Shown in pieces: positions 42,173 to 51,626 of a stretch of DNA of 64,000 nucleotides; within the stretch, counting starts at the first letter, position 1; each line of letters starts with the position of its first letter. The translations under genes and the position numbers were made by a program. The stretch covers positions 1 to 64,000 of the forward strand of contig CAWELM010000020.1 of NCBI GenBank assembly GCA_963809815.1. Direction: 5' to 3'. Below the pieces are notes generated by a model. The model searched no databases, was not told the origin of the DNA, and saw only the letters and a program-made list of their open reading frames with translations. This DNA is from CAVVJA01 sp963809815. Its GTDB lineage: Bacteria; Actinomycetota; Actinomycetes; Mycobacteriales; Jatrophihabitantaceae.

Positions 42173-45136
42173 ATGGACGGCATGCCCCGTCCCTCAACTC
42201 CTCTGGTCGGACGAGATACCGAGCTGGCCGCGCTTCTTCGGCTACTCGACGCCGGCCGACCGGCCAGCCATCCCAACGCATCAGTCGTGTCCGGCGACGC
42301 CGGCGTCGGCAAGACGAGATTGCTCTCGGAGTTCATTGAGAAGGCGAATGAGCGGGGGGTCCTAACTCTGGTCGGGCATTGTCTCGACTTCGGCGACGCT
42401 GGTCTGCCCTACCTGCCGTTCAGTGAGGCTTTCGGTCGCCTCGCCATCGACCAGCCTGAGGTCGTAGCGGACCTCCTGGCCAAGTTCCCGCCGATTGCCC
42501 GGCTGCTCCCACAGCACCGCCGCATGGGCGGGGCAACCGAGCCACCCGACGACCGATTGGATCGTATCGAGCTGTTCGATGCCGTCCTCGGCGCCTTGGC
42601 GGAGCTGGCCGAGGATCGATGGGTCGCCCTGGTGATTGAGGACGTCCACTGGGCTGAGCAGGCGACCCGTGACCTGCTCGGATTCCTCCTAGCCCGTATC
42701 TTCGACGCCCGGGTCGTACTGGTCATCTCGTATCGAAGCGACGACCTGCATCGCCGCCATCCGTTGCGGCGGACGGTAGCCGAGTGGGCTCGGCTGCCGA
42801 CCGTCGACCGGCTGCCCCTGAGCCCGCTGCCCGCGCGCGAGATCCGAGAGCTGGTGCGCGCGCTGCACCCCGGGCCCATCAGCGAGGACGAGATCCAGCG
42901 CATAGTCGACCGGGCCGAAGGCAACGCCTTCTTCACCGAAGAACTGGTGGCCGCGACCGAGCACGGCGGGGCATACGAATCCGTGCCAGCCGAGCTCGCC
43001 GACCTCCTCCTCGTGCGACTCGACCGGCTGTCCTCGCAGGCGCGCCACGTCGTTCAGGTCGCCGCTGTCGCTGGCCGGAGAGTCACCCACGGACTGCTCG
43101 CAGCAGTAGCGGATCTGCCTGATGGCGAGTTAGACGCAGCCCTCCGAGACGCCATCGACGAGCACATTCTCGAACCTCGCGGTGACGACGGATACGGATT
43201 CCGTCATGCGCTCCTGGCCGAGGCGGTGTATGACGATCTGCTTCCCGGCGAACGGGTCCGGTTGCACGCGGCATACGCACGGGCGCTCACGAAGGACGAC
43301 CTCGGAGGCACCGCGGCCGAGCTGGCCCGGCACGCCCGCGAGTCACACGACCTGCCGCTCGCATTCGAGGCGAGTGTCCGCGCCGGTGACGAGGCCATGA
43401 CTGTCGCGGCGCCGCAGGAAGCGATGCGCTACTACGAATCGGCCTTGGAGCTGCTGCCCAACCTGCCCACGGCGGTGCGGGACGAGGCGGCACTCGTCCG
43501 GGTCACGGCGGATGCGGCCGCGGCCGCTGGGCACCAGTTTCGGGCGGTTAGCCTCGTGCGGGACGCGCTATCCGAGATCGGACCGCGGCTGGCTCCCGCG
43601 GATCGGGCTGAGCTGCTGTACTCGCTCGCCACAGGCTTGCTCAACGTAGACGTCGATGACGAAGCCCTGATCGCCAGCACTGAGGCGTTGGGCCTGGTAC
43701 CGCCCGAACCGGACAGCGCCCTACGGGTGCGGCTGGCCACGATGCACGCCCACGCTGCCATGGCGCTCGGGCGGGATGTCGAGGGCGCGCGGTCAGCCCA
43801 AGAGGCCGTCGAAATGGCCACCCGGCTCGGGGTGCCTGAGGCGGCAGCGGACGCTCGTACGACACTGGCATGGATCGAACGACGCGCCGGCGAGCCGGAT
43901 ACGGCCGCTCTGCAGCTCTCGTCGATCGCCACCGAGGCGCATACGACTGGGGCGATCGCGGTCGAGCTGCGCAGTTGGTACAGCCTGGGCTCGCTGTACT
44001 ACGAGCAGGGCGACCTGGACCGCGCGGTCGAGGCCTTCCAGAGTGGCATCGCCCGGGCGCACGCGGCTGGCCGCGACTGGGCGGCCTACGGACTCGAGTC
44101 GCGCACCGTGGCCGGCCTGGTCGAGTACGCGCGGGGGAACTGGGACGCGAGCGTCCGGCTGGCGAATGCGTACGGGGCGCCGCCGATTGCCGAGGCGTTG
44201 CTGTCGGCGATGGGCATGATCGTGCGGGCCGGTCGCGGTGATGCTTCCGCGCTGGAACTGGTGGCGCGGCTGCAGCCCCGATGGGCTCGCGACGGCCTGC
44301 TCTGCGTCCTCACCGCAACGGCCGCGATAGAGCTGTATACGACGTCGGGTGAATTGGACCGAGCGCTTGACGTTTACCACCAGGCCATGACCGAGCTGAC
44401 GCGCCTTTGGCAGTCGAGCTGGTTCCAAGCGCGTATTCGGTTCGGTGCCCAGATTGCTGCGGCGGCGTCCGCTGTCATCACCAGTCAGCCGTCAGCGCGG
44501 CGAGCCGAGATCGTCGAGCAAATCCGACCCATCGTCGAAGGTGCGCGGGAATCCGCGCATCGCGGTTTGCCGAAGGGGCGGCAACTCGGCGTGGAGAGCA
44601 TCGCCTGGCTCGCACGGCTGGAAGCTGAATGGGCCCGCCTCCGCTGGCTCGCCGATGTCGACCCCCCGTCGGTCGAGGAGCACATCGCGCTGTGGCAGGC
44701 GAGCCTGGAGGCTTTCTCCTTCGGTCACGAGTTCGAGCAGGCGCGGTCGCGAGCCCGGCTCGCTGCCGTGCTCCGATCGGCTGGGCGCGGGCCCGAAGCT
44801 GCCGATGTGGTAGCTCCGGCGCGGGAGACAGCCCGGCGGCTGGGTGCCGAGCCGCTGCTGGCCGAGATCCGAGCTTTGGCCACCGAGCGAGCCGTGACCC
44901 GAGAGCTTGCCGGCCCGCAAGCGCTGACTGCACGAGAGCGGGAGGTCTTGGCGCTACTCGTCGAGGGACGCACGAATCGCCAGGTCGCCCGGCAGCTCTA
45001 CATCAGCGAGAAAACCGTGAGCGTCCACGTGTCGAGTGTCTTGGCGAAGCTCGGCGTGCGCAGCCGGGCAGAGGCGGCGGCGCTCGCACAGCGTGACCAT
45101 CTCGTCGGCAGCGCGGATTCGTCGGCTCATCGGTGA
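42173..45136 (+). CDS. large LuxR-family transcriptional regulator with ATPase domain (LAL type)
   Basis: About 987 residues. An N-terminal AAA/NACHT-like ATPase begins PLVGRDTELAALLRLLD, with Walker A SGDAGVGKTRLL near residue 40 and Walker B WVALVIEDVHWAEQ. A long helical TPR-like region runs through the middle (e.g. LGSLYYEQGDLDRAVEAFQSGIA). A C-terminal LuxR helix-turn-helix follows (LTAREREVLALLVEGRTNRQVARQLYISEKTV). LAL regulators sense a ligand, use ATP and activate promoters. The frame is open to 41927; I prefer the ATG at 42173 (or 42182), where the domain starts. It sits between the M23 gene and rpsB, where the conserved order has no such gene. Confidence 0.9.
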   Translation: MDGMPRPSTPLVGRDTELAALLRLLDAGRPASHPNASVVSGDAGVGKTRLLSEFIEKANERGVLTLVGHCLDFGDAGLPYLPFSEAFGRLAIDQPEVVADLLAKFPPIARLLPQHRRMGGATEPPDDRLDRIELFDAVLGALAELAEDRWVALVIEDVHWAEQATRDLLGFLLARIFDARVVLVISYRSDDLHRRHPLRRTVAEWARLPTVDRLPLSPLPAREIRELVRALHPGPISEDEIQRIVDRAEGNAFFTEELVAATEHGGAYESVPAELADLLLVRLDRLSSQARHVVQVAAVAGRRVTHGLLAAVADLPDGELDAALRDAIDEHILEPRGDDGYGFRHALLAEAVYDDLLPGERVRLHAAYARALTKDDLGGTAAELARHARESHDLPLAFEASVRAGDEAMTVAAPQEAMRYYESALELLPNLPTAVRDEAALVRVTADAAAAAGHQFRAVSLVRDALSEIGPRLAPADRAELLYSLATGLLNVDVDDEALIASTEALGLVPPEPDSALRVRLATMHAHAAMALGRDVEGARSAQEAVEMATRLGVPEAAADARTTLAWIERRAGEPDTAALQLSSIATEAHTTGAIAVELRSWYSLGSLYYEQGDLDRAVEAFQSGIARAHAAGRDWAAYGLESRTVAGLVEYARGNWDASVRLANAYGAPPIAEALLSAMGMIVRAGRGDASALELVARLQPRWARDGLLCVLTATAAIELYTTSGELDRALDVYHQAMTELTRLWQSSWFQARIRFGAQIAAAASAVITSQPSARRAEIVEQIRPIVEGARESAHRGLPKGRQLGVESIAWLARLEAEWARLRWLADVDPPSVEEHIALWQASLEAFSFGHEFEQARSRARLAAVLRSAGRGPEAADVVAPARETARRLGAEPLLAEIRALATERAVTRELAGPQALTAREREVLALLVEGRTNRQVARQLYISEKTVSVHVSSVLAKLGVRSRAEAAALAQRDHLVGSADSSAHR

Positions 45137-45166
45137 CCAGCTAGACTGGGTCTCGCAATCAGCACC

Positions 45167-45183
45167 TCACCCCGGTGGGGTGA
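45167..45183. terminator. short hairpin between the regulator and rpsB
   Basis: TCACCCC and GGGGTGA pair around a 3-base loop, 31 bases after the LuxR stop and ~200 bases before rpsB. It is either the regulator's terminator or part of the rpsB leader. Confidence 0.5.
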
Positions 45184-45382
45184 CTTCGCGTGTCCGCTCG
45201 ACGAGCGTTTTATCGCGTCGGGTAGGCGGCCACCTCGGTCCTCCAGCGACTACATGGCGGTGGAGGCCCCTGGCCGCGACACCGGGCACCAGGGCGGCAG
45301 CGCCAACCGGCCTGCCCGCGACAACCGAGGACCGCGGCCCGGCTGATGCCGGACGCGGACGGAAACGAGGAGGACGACCGGC

Positions 45383-46285
45383 ATGGCCGTCGTCACGATG
45401 AAAGACATGCTCAACTCGGGCGTTCACTTCGGGCATCAGACCCGTCGATGGAATCCGAAGATGAAGCGGTTCATCCTCACCGAGCGCAACGGCATCTACA
45501 TCATCGATCTGCAGCAGACGCTCACCTATATCGACCGAGCGTTCGAGTTCGTCAAGGAGACCGTGGCCCACGGCGGAACCGTCTTGTTCGTGGGAACCAA
45601 GAAGCAGGCGCAGGAGGCCATCGCCGAGCAGGCCACGCGCGTGGGAATGCCGTATGTGAACCAGCGCTGGTTGGGCGGCATGCTCACCAACTTCTCCACC
45701 GTCTACAAGCGGCTGCAGCGGCTCAAGGAGCTCGAAGCCATGGAGCAGGGCGGCTGGGCGGGCGTGACCACGAAGAAGGAGCAGCTCATCCTCAGCCGCG
45801 AGAAGGACAAGCTCGAACGCACTCTCGGCGGAATCCGTGAGATGAGCCGCGTGCCCAGCGCGGTCTGGATCGTTGATACCAAGAAGGAGCACATCGCCGT
45901 CGGCGAGGCACGCAAGCTCGGCATTCCGGTGATCGCCATCCTTGACACCAACTGCGATCCCGACGAGGTGGACTACAAGATCCCCGGCAACGACGATGCC
46001 ATTCGCAGCGCTGCTCTGCTCACCAGGGTGATCGCGGACGCAGTCGCCGAAGGGCTGATGGCGCGAGCGGCCGCCGCCGCCAACGCCGGACGAGACGAGA
46101 AGCCGGAGGCCGGCCGAGTGGCATCCGACGAGCCGCTCGCCGAATGGGAACGTGATCTGCTGCAGCCCGCCGGGACACAGCAGTCCGACTCCTCGATCGA
46201 AACGGCGAGCGAACTCCCGCACGGTGACGTGACCGGTGAAGACGCCGGGGAGCTGGCTGAAGCGCAGGACGAGACCGCGTCCTGA
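45383..46285 (+). CDS. rpsB: 30S ribosomal protein S2
   Basis: 300 residues: VVTMKDMLNSGVHFGHQTRRWNPKM, the S2 start, then GGTVLFVGTKKQAQEAI, QRWLGGMLTNF, VWIVDTKKEHIAVGEARKLGIPVIAILDTNCDPDEVDY. The acidic Ala/Glu-rich C-terminal tail of ~60 residues is typical of actinobacteria. GAGGACGA precedes the ATG. First gene of rpsB-tsf-pyrH-frr-cdsA. Confidence 0.97.
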   Translation: MAVVTMKDMLNSGVHFGHQTRRWNPKMKRFILTERNGIYIIDLQQTLTYIDRAFEFVKETVAHGGTVLFVGTKKQAQEAIAEQATRVGMPYVNQRWLGGMLTNFSTVYKRLQRLKELEAMEQGGWAGVTTKKEQLILSREKDKLERTLGGIREMSRVPSAVWIVDTKKEHIAVGEARKLGIPVIAILDTNCDPDEVDYKIPGNDDAIRSAALLTRVIADAVAEGLMARAAAAANAGRDEKPEAGRVASDEPLAEWERDLLQPAGTQQSDSSIETASELPHGDVTGEDAGELAEAQDETAS

Positions 46286-46322
46286 CCCCTTGATCTACTG
46301 ATTACGAAGGACGAAACATTCC

Positions 46323-47144
46323 ATGGCGAATATCTCCGCCGCTGACGTGAAGAATCTCCGCGACGCCACCGGCGCCGGAATGATGGACAGCAAGAAGGCT
46401 CTCGAGGAAGCGGACGGCAACTTCGACAAAGCGGTCGAGGTGCTGCGAGTGAGGGGCAGCGCGAAGGCAGCGAAACGTGGCTCGGAGCGCACGGCGGCAA
46501 ACGGCCTGGTGGCCGCGGCCGAGAACGCCATGATCGAATTGGCGTCAGAAACCGACTTCGTGGCCAAGAACGAGCAGTTCCAAACGCTGGCCGGCGACAT
46601 CGTCGCGCACTTCGCGGGGTCGACCGCGAGCGACGTCGAGTCGTTGCTGGCCGAGCGGCTGGCCGACGGTCACAGTGTCGCCGAGAACATCGAAGGTCTG
46701 GCGGCGGTGATCGGTGAGAAGCTCGAGCTGCGCCGTGCGGTGAAGCTGCCTGGGACGGTCGCGTCGTATCTTCACCGCAAAACGTCGGATCTTCCTCCGC
46801 AGGTCGGCGTGTTGGTGCAGTTCAGCGGAGATGACGTTTCCGCCGCACGCGGCGCCGCCATGCAGGTGGCGGCGATGCGGCCGCGCTACCTGCGGCGAGA
46901 GGACGTTCCGGGGGACATCGTCGACAACGAGCGCCGCATTGCCGAGGCGGCGGCCCGCGCTGAGGGCAAGCCCGAGCAGGCGCTGCCCAGAATCGTCGAG
47001 GGCCGGCTCAACGGATTCTTCAAGGACACCGTCCTGCTTGAGCAACCCGCTGTTCAGGACAGCAAGCGAAGCGTGCAGGCGGTCCTGGATGATGCAGGTG
47101 TGGCCGTCACCGGGTTTGCGCACTTCGAGGTGGGCACCGCCTGA
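46323..47144 (+). CDS. tsf: elongation factor Ts
   Basis: 273 residues: SAADVKNLRDATGAGMMDSKKALEEADGNFDKAVEVLRVRGSAKAAKR, the N-terminal UBA-like domain, and the SETDFVAKNEQF motif that contacts EF-Tu. Two core subdomains and a C-terminal part ending in GFAHFEVGTA follow. It exchanges GDP for GTP on EF-Tu. It lies 37 bases after rpsB. Confidence 0.97.
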   Translation: MANISAADVKNLRDATGAGMMDSKKALEEADGNFDKAVEVLRVRGSAKAAKRGSERTAANGLVAAAENAMIELASETDFVAKNEQFQTLAGDIVAHFAGSTASDVESLLAERLADGHSVAENIEGLAAVIGEKLELRRAVKLPGTVASYLHRKTSDLPPQVGVLVQFSGDDVSAARGAAMQVAAMRPRYLRREDVPGDIVDNERRIAEAAARAEGKPEQALPRIVEGRLNGFFKDTVLLEQPAVQDSKRSVQAVLDDAGVAVTGFAHFEVGTA

Positions 47145-47207
47145 GGGGCCGTCCAGGCCAGCGCGCCGATCGCAAGTCCGCCGTCGCCGAGTGAGTAGGA
47201 AGCGCAG

Positions 47208-47942
47208 ATGACTGACGAGCAAGCGGCGGTGCCGGTCTACCGTCGGATCATGCTGAAACTGTCCGGCGAGGTGTTCGGCGGCGGGCAGATCGGTGTGGAT
47301 CCGGATGTAGTCCAGAGCATCGCGCGACAGATCGCCGAGGTCGTTCGGCTGGGCACGCAGGTAGCGGTGGTTGTCGGTGGAGGCAACTTCTTTCGCGGCG
47401 CCGAGCTCAGTCAGCGCGGCATGGATCGGGATCGGGCGGACTACATGGCCATGCTCGGCACGGTCATGAACACCTTGGCACTACAGGATTTCCTGGAGAA
47501 GCAAGGCATCCCCACGCGCGTCCAGACCGCGATCACGATGGGCCAGGTTGCCGAGCCCTACATCCCGCGGCGCGCGGAGCGACACCTGGAGAAGGGTCGC
47601 GTGGTGATCTTCGCGGCGGGAGTAGGCATGCCGTACTTCTCCACGGACACGGCCGGCGCCCAGCGCGCGCTGGAGATCGGTTGTCAGGTTCTGCTGATGG
47701 GCAAGAGCGGTGTTGACGGCGTGTACGACGCCGACCCGCGGACCCATCCTGACGCCGTCCGATTCGACACGATCAGTTACGACGACGTCCTATTGCGTGG
47801 GTTGGAGGTCGCCGATGCGACCGCATTCAGCCTGTGCCGGGACAACGGCATGCCGATCATCGTGTTTGACCTGGCCGACGGCAACATCGCCCGGGTCGTT
47901 CGAGGTGAGAAGATCGGCACGCTGGTGAGCGCCACGGGCTGA
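47208..47942 (+). CDS. pyrH: uridylate kinase
   Basis: 244 residues of the amino-acid-kinase fold: RRIMLKLSGEVFGGG, VAVVVGGGNFFRGAE, DYMAMLGTVMNTLALQDFLEKQGI, GMPYFSTDTAGAQRALEI, LMGKSGVDGVYDADP. It phosphorylates UMP to UDP and is a hexamer regulated by GTP and UTP in other bacteria. AGGAA precedes the ATG at 47208. Confidence 0.96.
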   Translation: MTDEQAAVPVYRRIMLKLSGEVFGGGQIGVDPDVVQSIARQIAEVVRLGTQVAVVVGGGNFFRGAELSQRGMDRDRADYMAMLGTVMNTLALQDFLEKQGIPTRVQTAITMGQVAEPYIPRRAERHLEKGRVVIFAAGVGMPYFSTDTAGAQRALEIGCQVLLMGKSGVDGVYDADPRTHPDAVRFDTISYDDVLLRGLEVADATAFSLCRDNGMPIIVFDLADGNIARVVRGEKIGTLVSATG

Positions 47943-47958
47943 CGAGGGAGAGACGGAC

Positions 47959-48516
47959 GTGATCGACGAGACGCTCTTCGAGGCCGAGGAGAAGATGGAG
48001 AAAGCGGTGCACGTCGCCCGCGACGAGCTCGGCGGCCTCCGCACGGGCCGGGCGAGCCCGAACAGCTTCGCCCGGATGGTCGTCGACTACTACGGCTCGC
48101 CCACTCCGATCCCTCAGTTGGCGTCCGTGAACATCCCCGAGGCGCGAATGGCGGTCATCAAGCCCTATGACGCCTCCCAACTCGGCGCGATCGAGCGGGT
48201 CATCCGTGACTCCGATCTCGGCGTCAACCCGAGCAACGACGGAACGATCATCCGCGTAGTTTTCCCACAGCTGACCGAGGAGCGTCGGCGCGAACTGGTC
48301 AAAGTCGCCCGCCACAAGGGGGAGGACGGCAAGGTGTCCATCCGCTCGGTGCGACGGCACGCGAAGGACGCACTGGACAAGATGGCCCGCGACGGCGAGG
48401 TCGGCGAGGACGATGTGCGCCGCGCGGAGGCGGAACTGGAGAAGATCACGGGGCGGTACACGGCACAGGTGGACGAAGTCGTCAGGACTAAGGAAGCCGA
48501 GCTTCTCGAGGTTTGA
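47959..48516 (+). CDS. frr: ribosome-recycling factor
   Basis: 185 residues: EAEEKMEKAVHVARDELGGLRTGRASPNSFARMVVDYYGSPTPIPQLASV, VKPYDASQL-type middle, then KVARHKGEDGKVSIRSVRRHAKD. The three-helix bundle and the inserted beta domain are both present. It frees ribosomes from mRNA after termination, with EF-G. It has a GTG start, with GGGAG eight bases upstream. Confidence 0.96.
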   Translation: MIDETLFEAEEKMEKAVHVARDELGGLRTGRASPNSFARMVVDYYGSPTPIPQLASVNIPEARMAVIKPYDASQLGAIERVIRDSDLGVNPSNDGTIIRVVFPQLTEERRRELVKVARHKGEDGKVSIRSVRRHAKDALDKMARDGEVGEDDVRRAEAELEKITGRYTAQVDEVVRTKEAELLEV

Positions 48517-48556
48517 GTGAGCGGGCATCGGAGGTGGCGCCGAGCAGGGTGCCGAT

Positions 48557-49657
48557 GTGCCCTCGGGCCGCGCGACGAGGGCTGACTTGAGCGAGCCCAG
48601 GCGCCCCGGCCGACATCGCCGAATCGAGGCCGACAAGGATCTCGATTCCGACGTCGGTTTCGTTCTGGGTCTCGACGGCCCAGGGGCCGGGCGCCACAGC
48701 CTAGAGCGGGACAACCGTGCGTCCACGCTGGATCTGGCCGCCGCCGGCTTCCTCATCACTGAGCCGGACTGGGCGCCGGCAGCCGACACGGCAACGGCCC
48801 CGACGGAGACTCCGAAACCAACCGCGCCGAAGCCGACACCTGCGAAGCCGTCTCGCGCCGGGCGCAACCTCCCGGCGGCGATCGGCGTCGGACTCGCTCT
48901 GGGCGCGCTGATCATTGCCAGCTTGCTGCTGTACCGGCAGAGCTTCGTTGTCCTAGTCAGTCTTGCCGTCGCGTACGGGATGTACGAGCTGACCCGGGCG
49001 ATCGCCACGGTCGAGGCGCGGCCACCGCTCGTGCCTCTCGTGGTCGGAGGCGTTGCCATGCAGGCGGCGGCGTGGTTCCGGGTCACGAACGGCCTGATCG
49101 TCACCCTGCTGGTAACCGTGTGCGGAGTGGTCATCTGGCGGCTCGGAGAGGGAGTTGCTGGTTACCTGCGTGACGTGTCGGCGTCCGTTTTCGAGCTGCT
49201 CTATCTTCCCCTTCTCGCTGGCTGCGCGGTATTGCTCGTGGTGCCGGATGACGGTGCCGCGCGCGTCATCGCGTTCATCGGAACCGTCGTATGTAGCGAC
49301 ACCGGCGGGTATGCCACGGGCGTCCTATTCGGCAAACATCCCCTCGCGCCGGTCGTCTCCAAAGGCAAGACGTGGGAAGGCCTCGCCGGCTCGGCGATTG
49401 CTTGCGCCCTGTGTGGTGGCCTGATCATGTCACTCACCTTCCACCACGCTTGGTGGCAGGGCGTCCTGTTCGGCCTGGCGATCGCCCTCACCGCCACGCT
49501 GGGCGACCTGGGCGAATCCATGATCAAGCGGGACCTTGGCCTGAAAGACATGGGCCGGGTGCTGCCCGGCCACGGAGGAATCATGGATCGGCTGGACTCG
49601 CTGCTTCCGTGCGCCGCTGTCGCCTACTTATTGCTGTCCGCGTTCCTGGGGAACTAG
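48557..49657 (+). CDS. cdsA: phosphatidate cytidylyltransferase
   Basis: 366 residues. A ~110-residue cytoplasmic, Pro/Thr/Lys-rich N-terminus precedes about eight helices. The CDP-DAG synthase signature is DLGESMIKRDLGLKDMGRVLP then GHGGIMDRLDS, with CSDTGGYATG and KGKTWEGLAGS upstream. It makes CDP-diacylglycerol from CTP and phosphatidate. The start is uncertain: GTG at 48557 with AGGG upstream, or TTG at 48587 with GAGGG. Both leave the catalytic part unchanged. Confidence 0.93.
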   Translation: MPSGRATRADLSEPRRPGRHRRIEADKDLDSDVGFVLGLDGPGAGRHSLERDNRASTLDLAAAGFLITEPDWAPAADTATAPTETPKPTAPKPTPAKPSRAGRNLPAAIGVGLALGALIIASLLLYRQSFVVLVSLAVAYGMYELTRAIATVEARPPLVPLVVGGVAMQAAAWFRVTNGLIVTLLVTVCGVVIWRLGEGVAGYLRDVSASVFELLYLPLLAGCAVLLVVPDDGAARVIAFIGTVVCSDTGGYATGVLFGKHPLAPVVSKGKTWEGLAGSAIACALCGGLIMSLTFHHAWWQGVLFGLAIALTATLGDLGESMIKRDLGLKDMGRVLPGHGGIMDRLDSLLPCAAVAYLLLSAFLGN

Positions 49658-49931
49658 TGGGGGTGCTGCGCGATTTTCGCAGGGATCCCGGATCGCGGCC
49701 CGATTATCGCGGCGCCCCCTCGTCCGTAGCGCTGCTACGGCCTTCGTCGTGCGCGTTGCTGGTGCACGCGTTGATCGGCGCGTCTGGCAAACGATTTCAG
49801 GCACTGCGGCTCCGCGATTTTGCAGGCACCACCGGATCACTAGAGCGAGATGAGCTTTGAGCTATCGTCGCTATCGGGCGTTAAGTCCAAGATCACGACC
49901 GAGGATCGGCTACCTATGGCAGGGTGGCCCT
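49658..49931. repeat. intergenic region made of relics of both repeat families
   Basis: Between cdsA and the PNPOx-like gene lie two reverse-orientation copies of the second hairpin family (49668-49690 and 49812-49830, sharing CCTGCGAAATCGCGG-type sequence on the minus strand). One copy of the 13-17-13 palindrome follows at 49852-49894. No gene is supported. Confidence 0.65.
49852..49894. repeat. 13-17-13 palindromic element, distant copy
   Basis: The right arm 49882-49894 is a perfect TAAGTCCAAGATC. The left arm 49852-49864 matches the consensus at 9 of 13, and the spacer is again exactly 17 bases. ACGACCGAGG follows the right arm, as at 11508 (ACGACTGAGG). It ends 37 bases before the next start codon. 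Confidence 0.75.
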
Positions 49932-50513
49932 ATGTATGAAACCGAGGCTGACCTCGCTCGGCTGCAGGAGCTGATCGACGCGAGCTTCGCCCGGTCGTCG
50001 GAGCACCTGCTCTCGATCATGACGCCGCCGCGCAGACTCACCGCGCGCCGGCTGGCAGATGACCTGACGGGCATCGCCGTGCTGAACGTGGCCACCGTAA
50101 CGGCTCGCGCCGAGCCGCGGATCAGCGCCCTGGACGGACACTTCTTGCACGGCCAGTGGTACGCGACCACCTCGGGGACGTCGCCGAAAGTCCGACAGCT
50201 GCGCAGCCGGCCCGGGATCAGCGCGGCCTACACGCCGCGGGACGGATACGGCGTCTTCTGCCATGGGACGGCCCGGTTCCTGCAACCCGGATCGGGTGAG
50301 TACGAGACGCTCACCGATCACTGCATTCGCGTGTACGGGCAGTCCCCGCTCGAGTGGGGCCCGGACATCGCCTACCTCACGATCGAGCCGTCGTGGTTTG
50401 TCGGCTTCGCCATGACAGATGCGGAGCTGGCTGAGATCGAGGCACAGAAGGCGGAGCGGGCGGCGAAGGCGCACCGCCAGAGCGACTCGGCCCAACCCGC
50501 GGAAACGCCGTGA
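49932..50513 (+). CDS. pyridoxamine-5'-phosphate-oxidase-like flavin-fold protein
   Basis: 193 residues with the split-barrel pattern: GIAVLNVATVTARAEPRISALDGHFLHGQWYATTSGTSPKVRQLR and AAYTPRDGYGVFCHGTARFL. This group binds FMN, F420 or haem; the cofactor is not evident here. The ATG at 49932, with AGGG upstream, is chosen because the earlier frame runs through repeat sequence. The stop overlaps the rlmN GTG by four bases, so the two are coupled. Confidence 0.82.
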   Translation: MYETEADLARLQELIDASFARSSEHLLSIMTPPRRLTARRLADDLTGIAVLNVATVTARAEPRISALDGHFLHGQWYATTSGTSPKVRQLRSRPGISAAYTPRDGYGVFCHGTARFLQPGSGEYETLTDHCIRVYGQSPLEWGPDIAYLTIEPSWFVGFAMTDAELAEIEAQKAERAAKAHRQSDSAQPAETP

Positions 50514-51610
50514 GCCTGCCCCTGGTCTTCGACGCACCCAGCGTCGCGACACCGCCGCGCCACCTGGCTGACCTCGATCGCGACGAGCGTCGGGCCGCGG
50601 TCGTCGCGCTCGGTCTGCCACCCTTCCGGGCTGATCAGCTGTCCCGGCAGTACTTCGGCCGATTGGAGAGCGACACAGCGGCGATGACCGAGCTGCCCGT
50701 GGGGGCTCGCCGTCGTCTCGGCGACGCGCTATTGCCGTCCCTGCTGACGCAGGTGCGCCAGCTGTCGACGGACGCGGGCGCGACGCGCAAGTCGCTCTGG
50801 CGGTTGTACGACGGCACCCTCATCGAGAGCGTGCTCATGCGCTACCCCGATCGGATCACCGTGTGCGTGTCCAGTCAGGCCGGGTGTGGCATGGGGTGCC
50901 CGTTCTGCGCGACCGGCCAGGGTGGGCTGCGCCGGAATCTGTCCGCCGGCGAGATCGTCGAGCAGGTCGCTGCCGCGGCGCGCTCTGTTGCCCGTGGTGA
51001 GCTGCCCGGAGGCGTTGGCCGGCTGTCCAACGTGGTGTTCATGGGGATGGGCGAACCGCTCGCGAACTATCGCCGCTTAGTAGCAGCCTTGCATCGCATC
51101 GTCGATTCGCGGCCGGACGGTCTGGGCATGTCGCAAAGATCAGTTACCGTGTCGACGGTCGGGCTGGTGCCGGCGATGGGCCGATTGGCCGAGGAAGGCC
51201 TTGCGGTCACGCTCGCGGTGTCGCTGCATGCGCCGGACGATGGGCTACGCGACTCCCTCGTCCCGATCAACACCCGGTGGCGAGTCGCCGAAGTGCTGGC
51301 GGCGGCCGACGCCTACGCGGCCCGCACCGGCCGCCGTTATTCGATCGAGTACGCGATGATCCGGGGAGTGAACGATCAGGATTGGCGAGCCGATCTGCTC
51401 GGTGACCTGCTCGCCGGGCGGCTGGCCCACGTCAACCTCATTCCGCTCAACCCGACGCCCGGCTCGGCGTGGGACGCCTCGCCGAAACCGGTCGAGCGGG
51501 AGTTCGTCCGCCGGCTGTCCGCACGCGGGGTCGCAGTCACGGTGCGAGATACGCGCGGTCGCGAGATCGACGGCGCTTGCGGCCAGCTTGCCGCGACCGC
51601 GTCTAGTTGA
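50510..51610 (+). CDS. rlmN: 23S rRNA (adenine2503-C2)-methyltransferase, radical SAM
   Basis: 366 residues. The radical-SAM cluster cysteines are Cys126, Cys130 and Cys133 (CGMGCPFC). Other motifs are SSQAGC, NVVFMGMGEPLANY, VSTVGLVPAM, LAVSLHAPDD, EYAMIRGVND and the C-terminal DTRGREIDGACGQLA, where the final Cys is the methyl-accepting residue. It methylates A2503 of 23S rRNA and, in some bacteria, A37 of tRNA. Coupled to the preceding flavin-fold gene by a GTGA overlap. Confidence 0.95.
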   Translation: MSLPLVFDAPSVATPPRHLADLDRDERRAAVVALGLPPFRADQLSRQYFGRLESDTAAMTELPVGARRRLGDALLPSLLTQVRQLSTDAGATRKSLWRLYDGTLIESVLMRYPDRITVCVSSQAGCGMGCPFCATGQGGLRRNLSAGEIVEQVAAAARSVARGELPGGVGRLSNVVFMGMGEPLANYRRLVAALHRIVDSRPDGLGMSQRSVTVSTVGLVPAMGRLAEEGLAVTLAVSLHAPDDGLRDSLVPINTRWRVAEVLAAADAYAARTGRRYSIEYAMIRGVNDQDWRADLLGDLLAGRLAHVNLIPLNPTPGSAWDASPKPVEREFVRRLSARGVAVTVRDTRGREIDGACGQLAATASS

Positions 51611-51626
51611 TCTTGATCTGCCGAGC

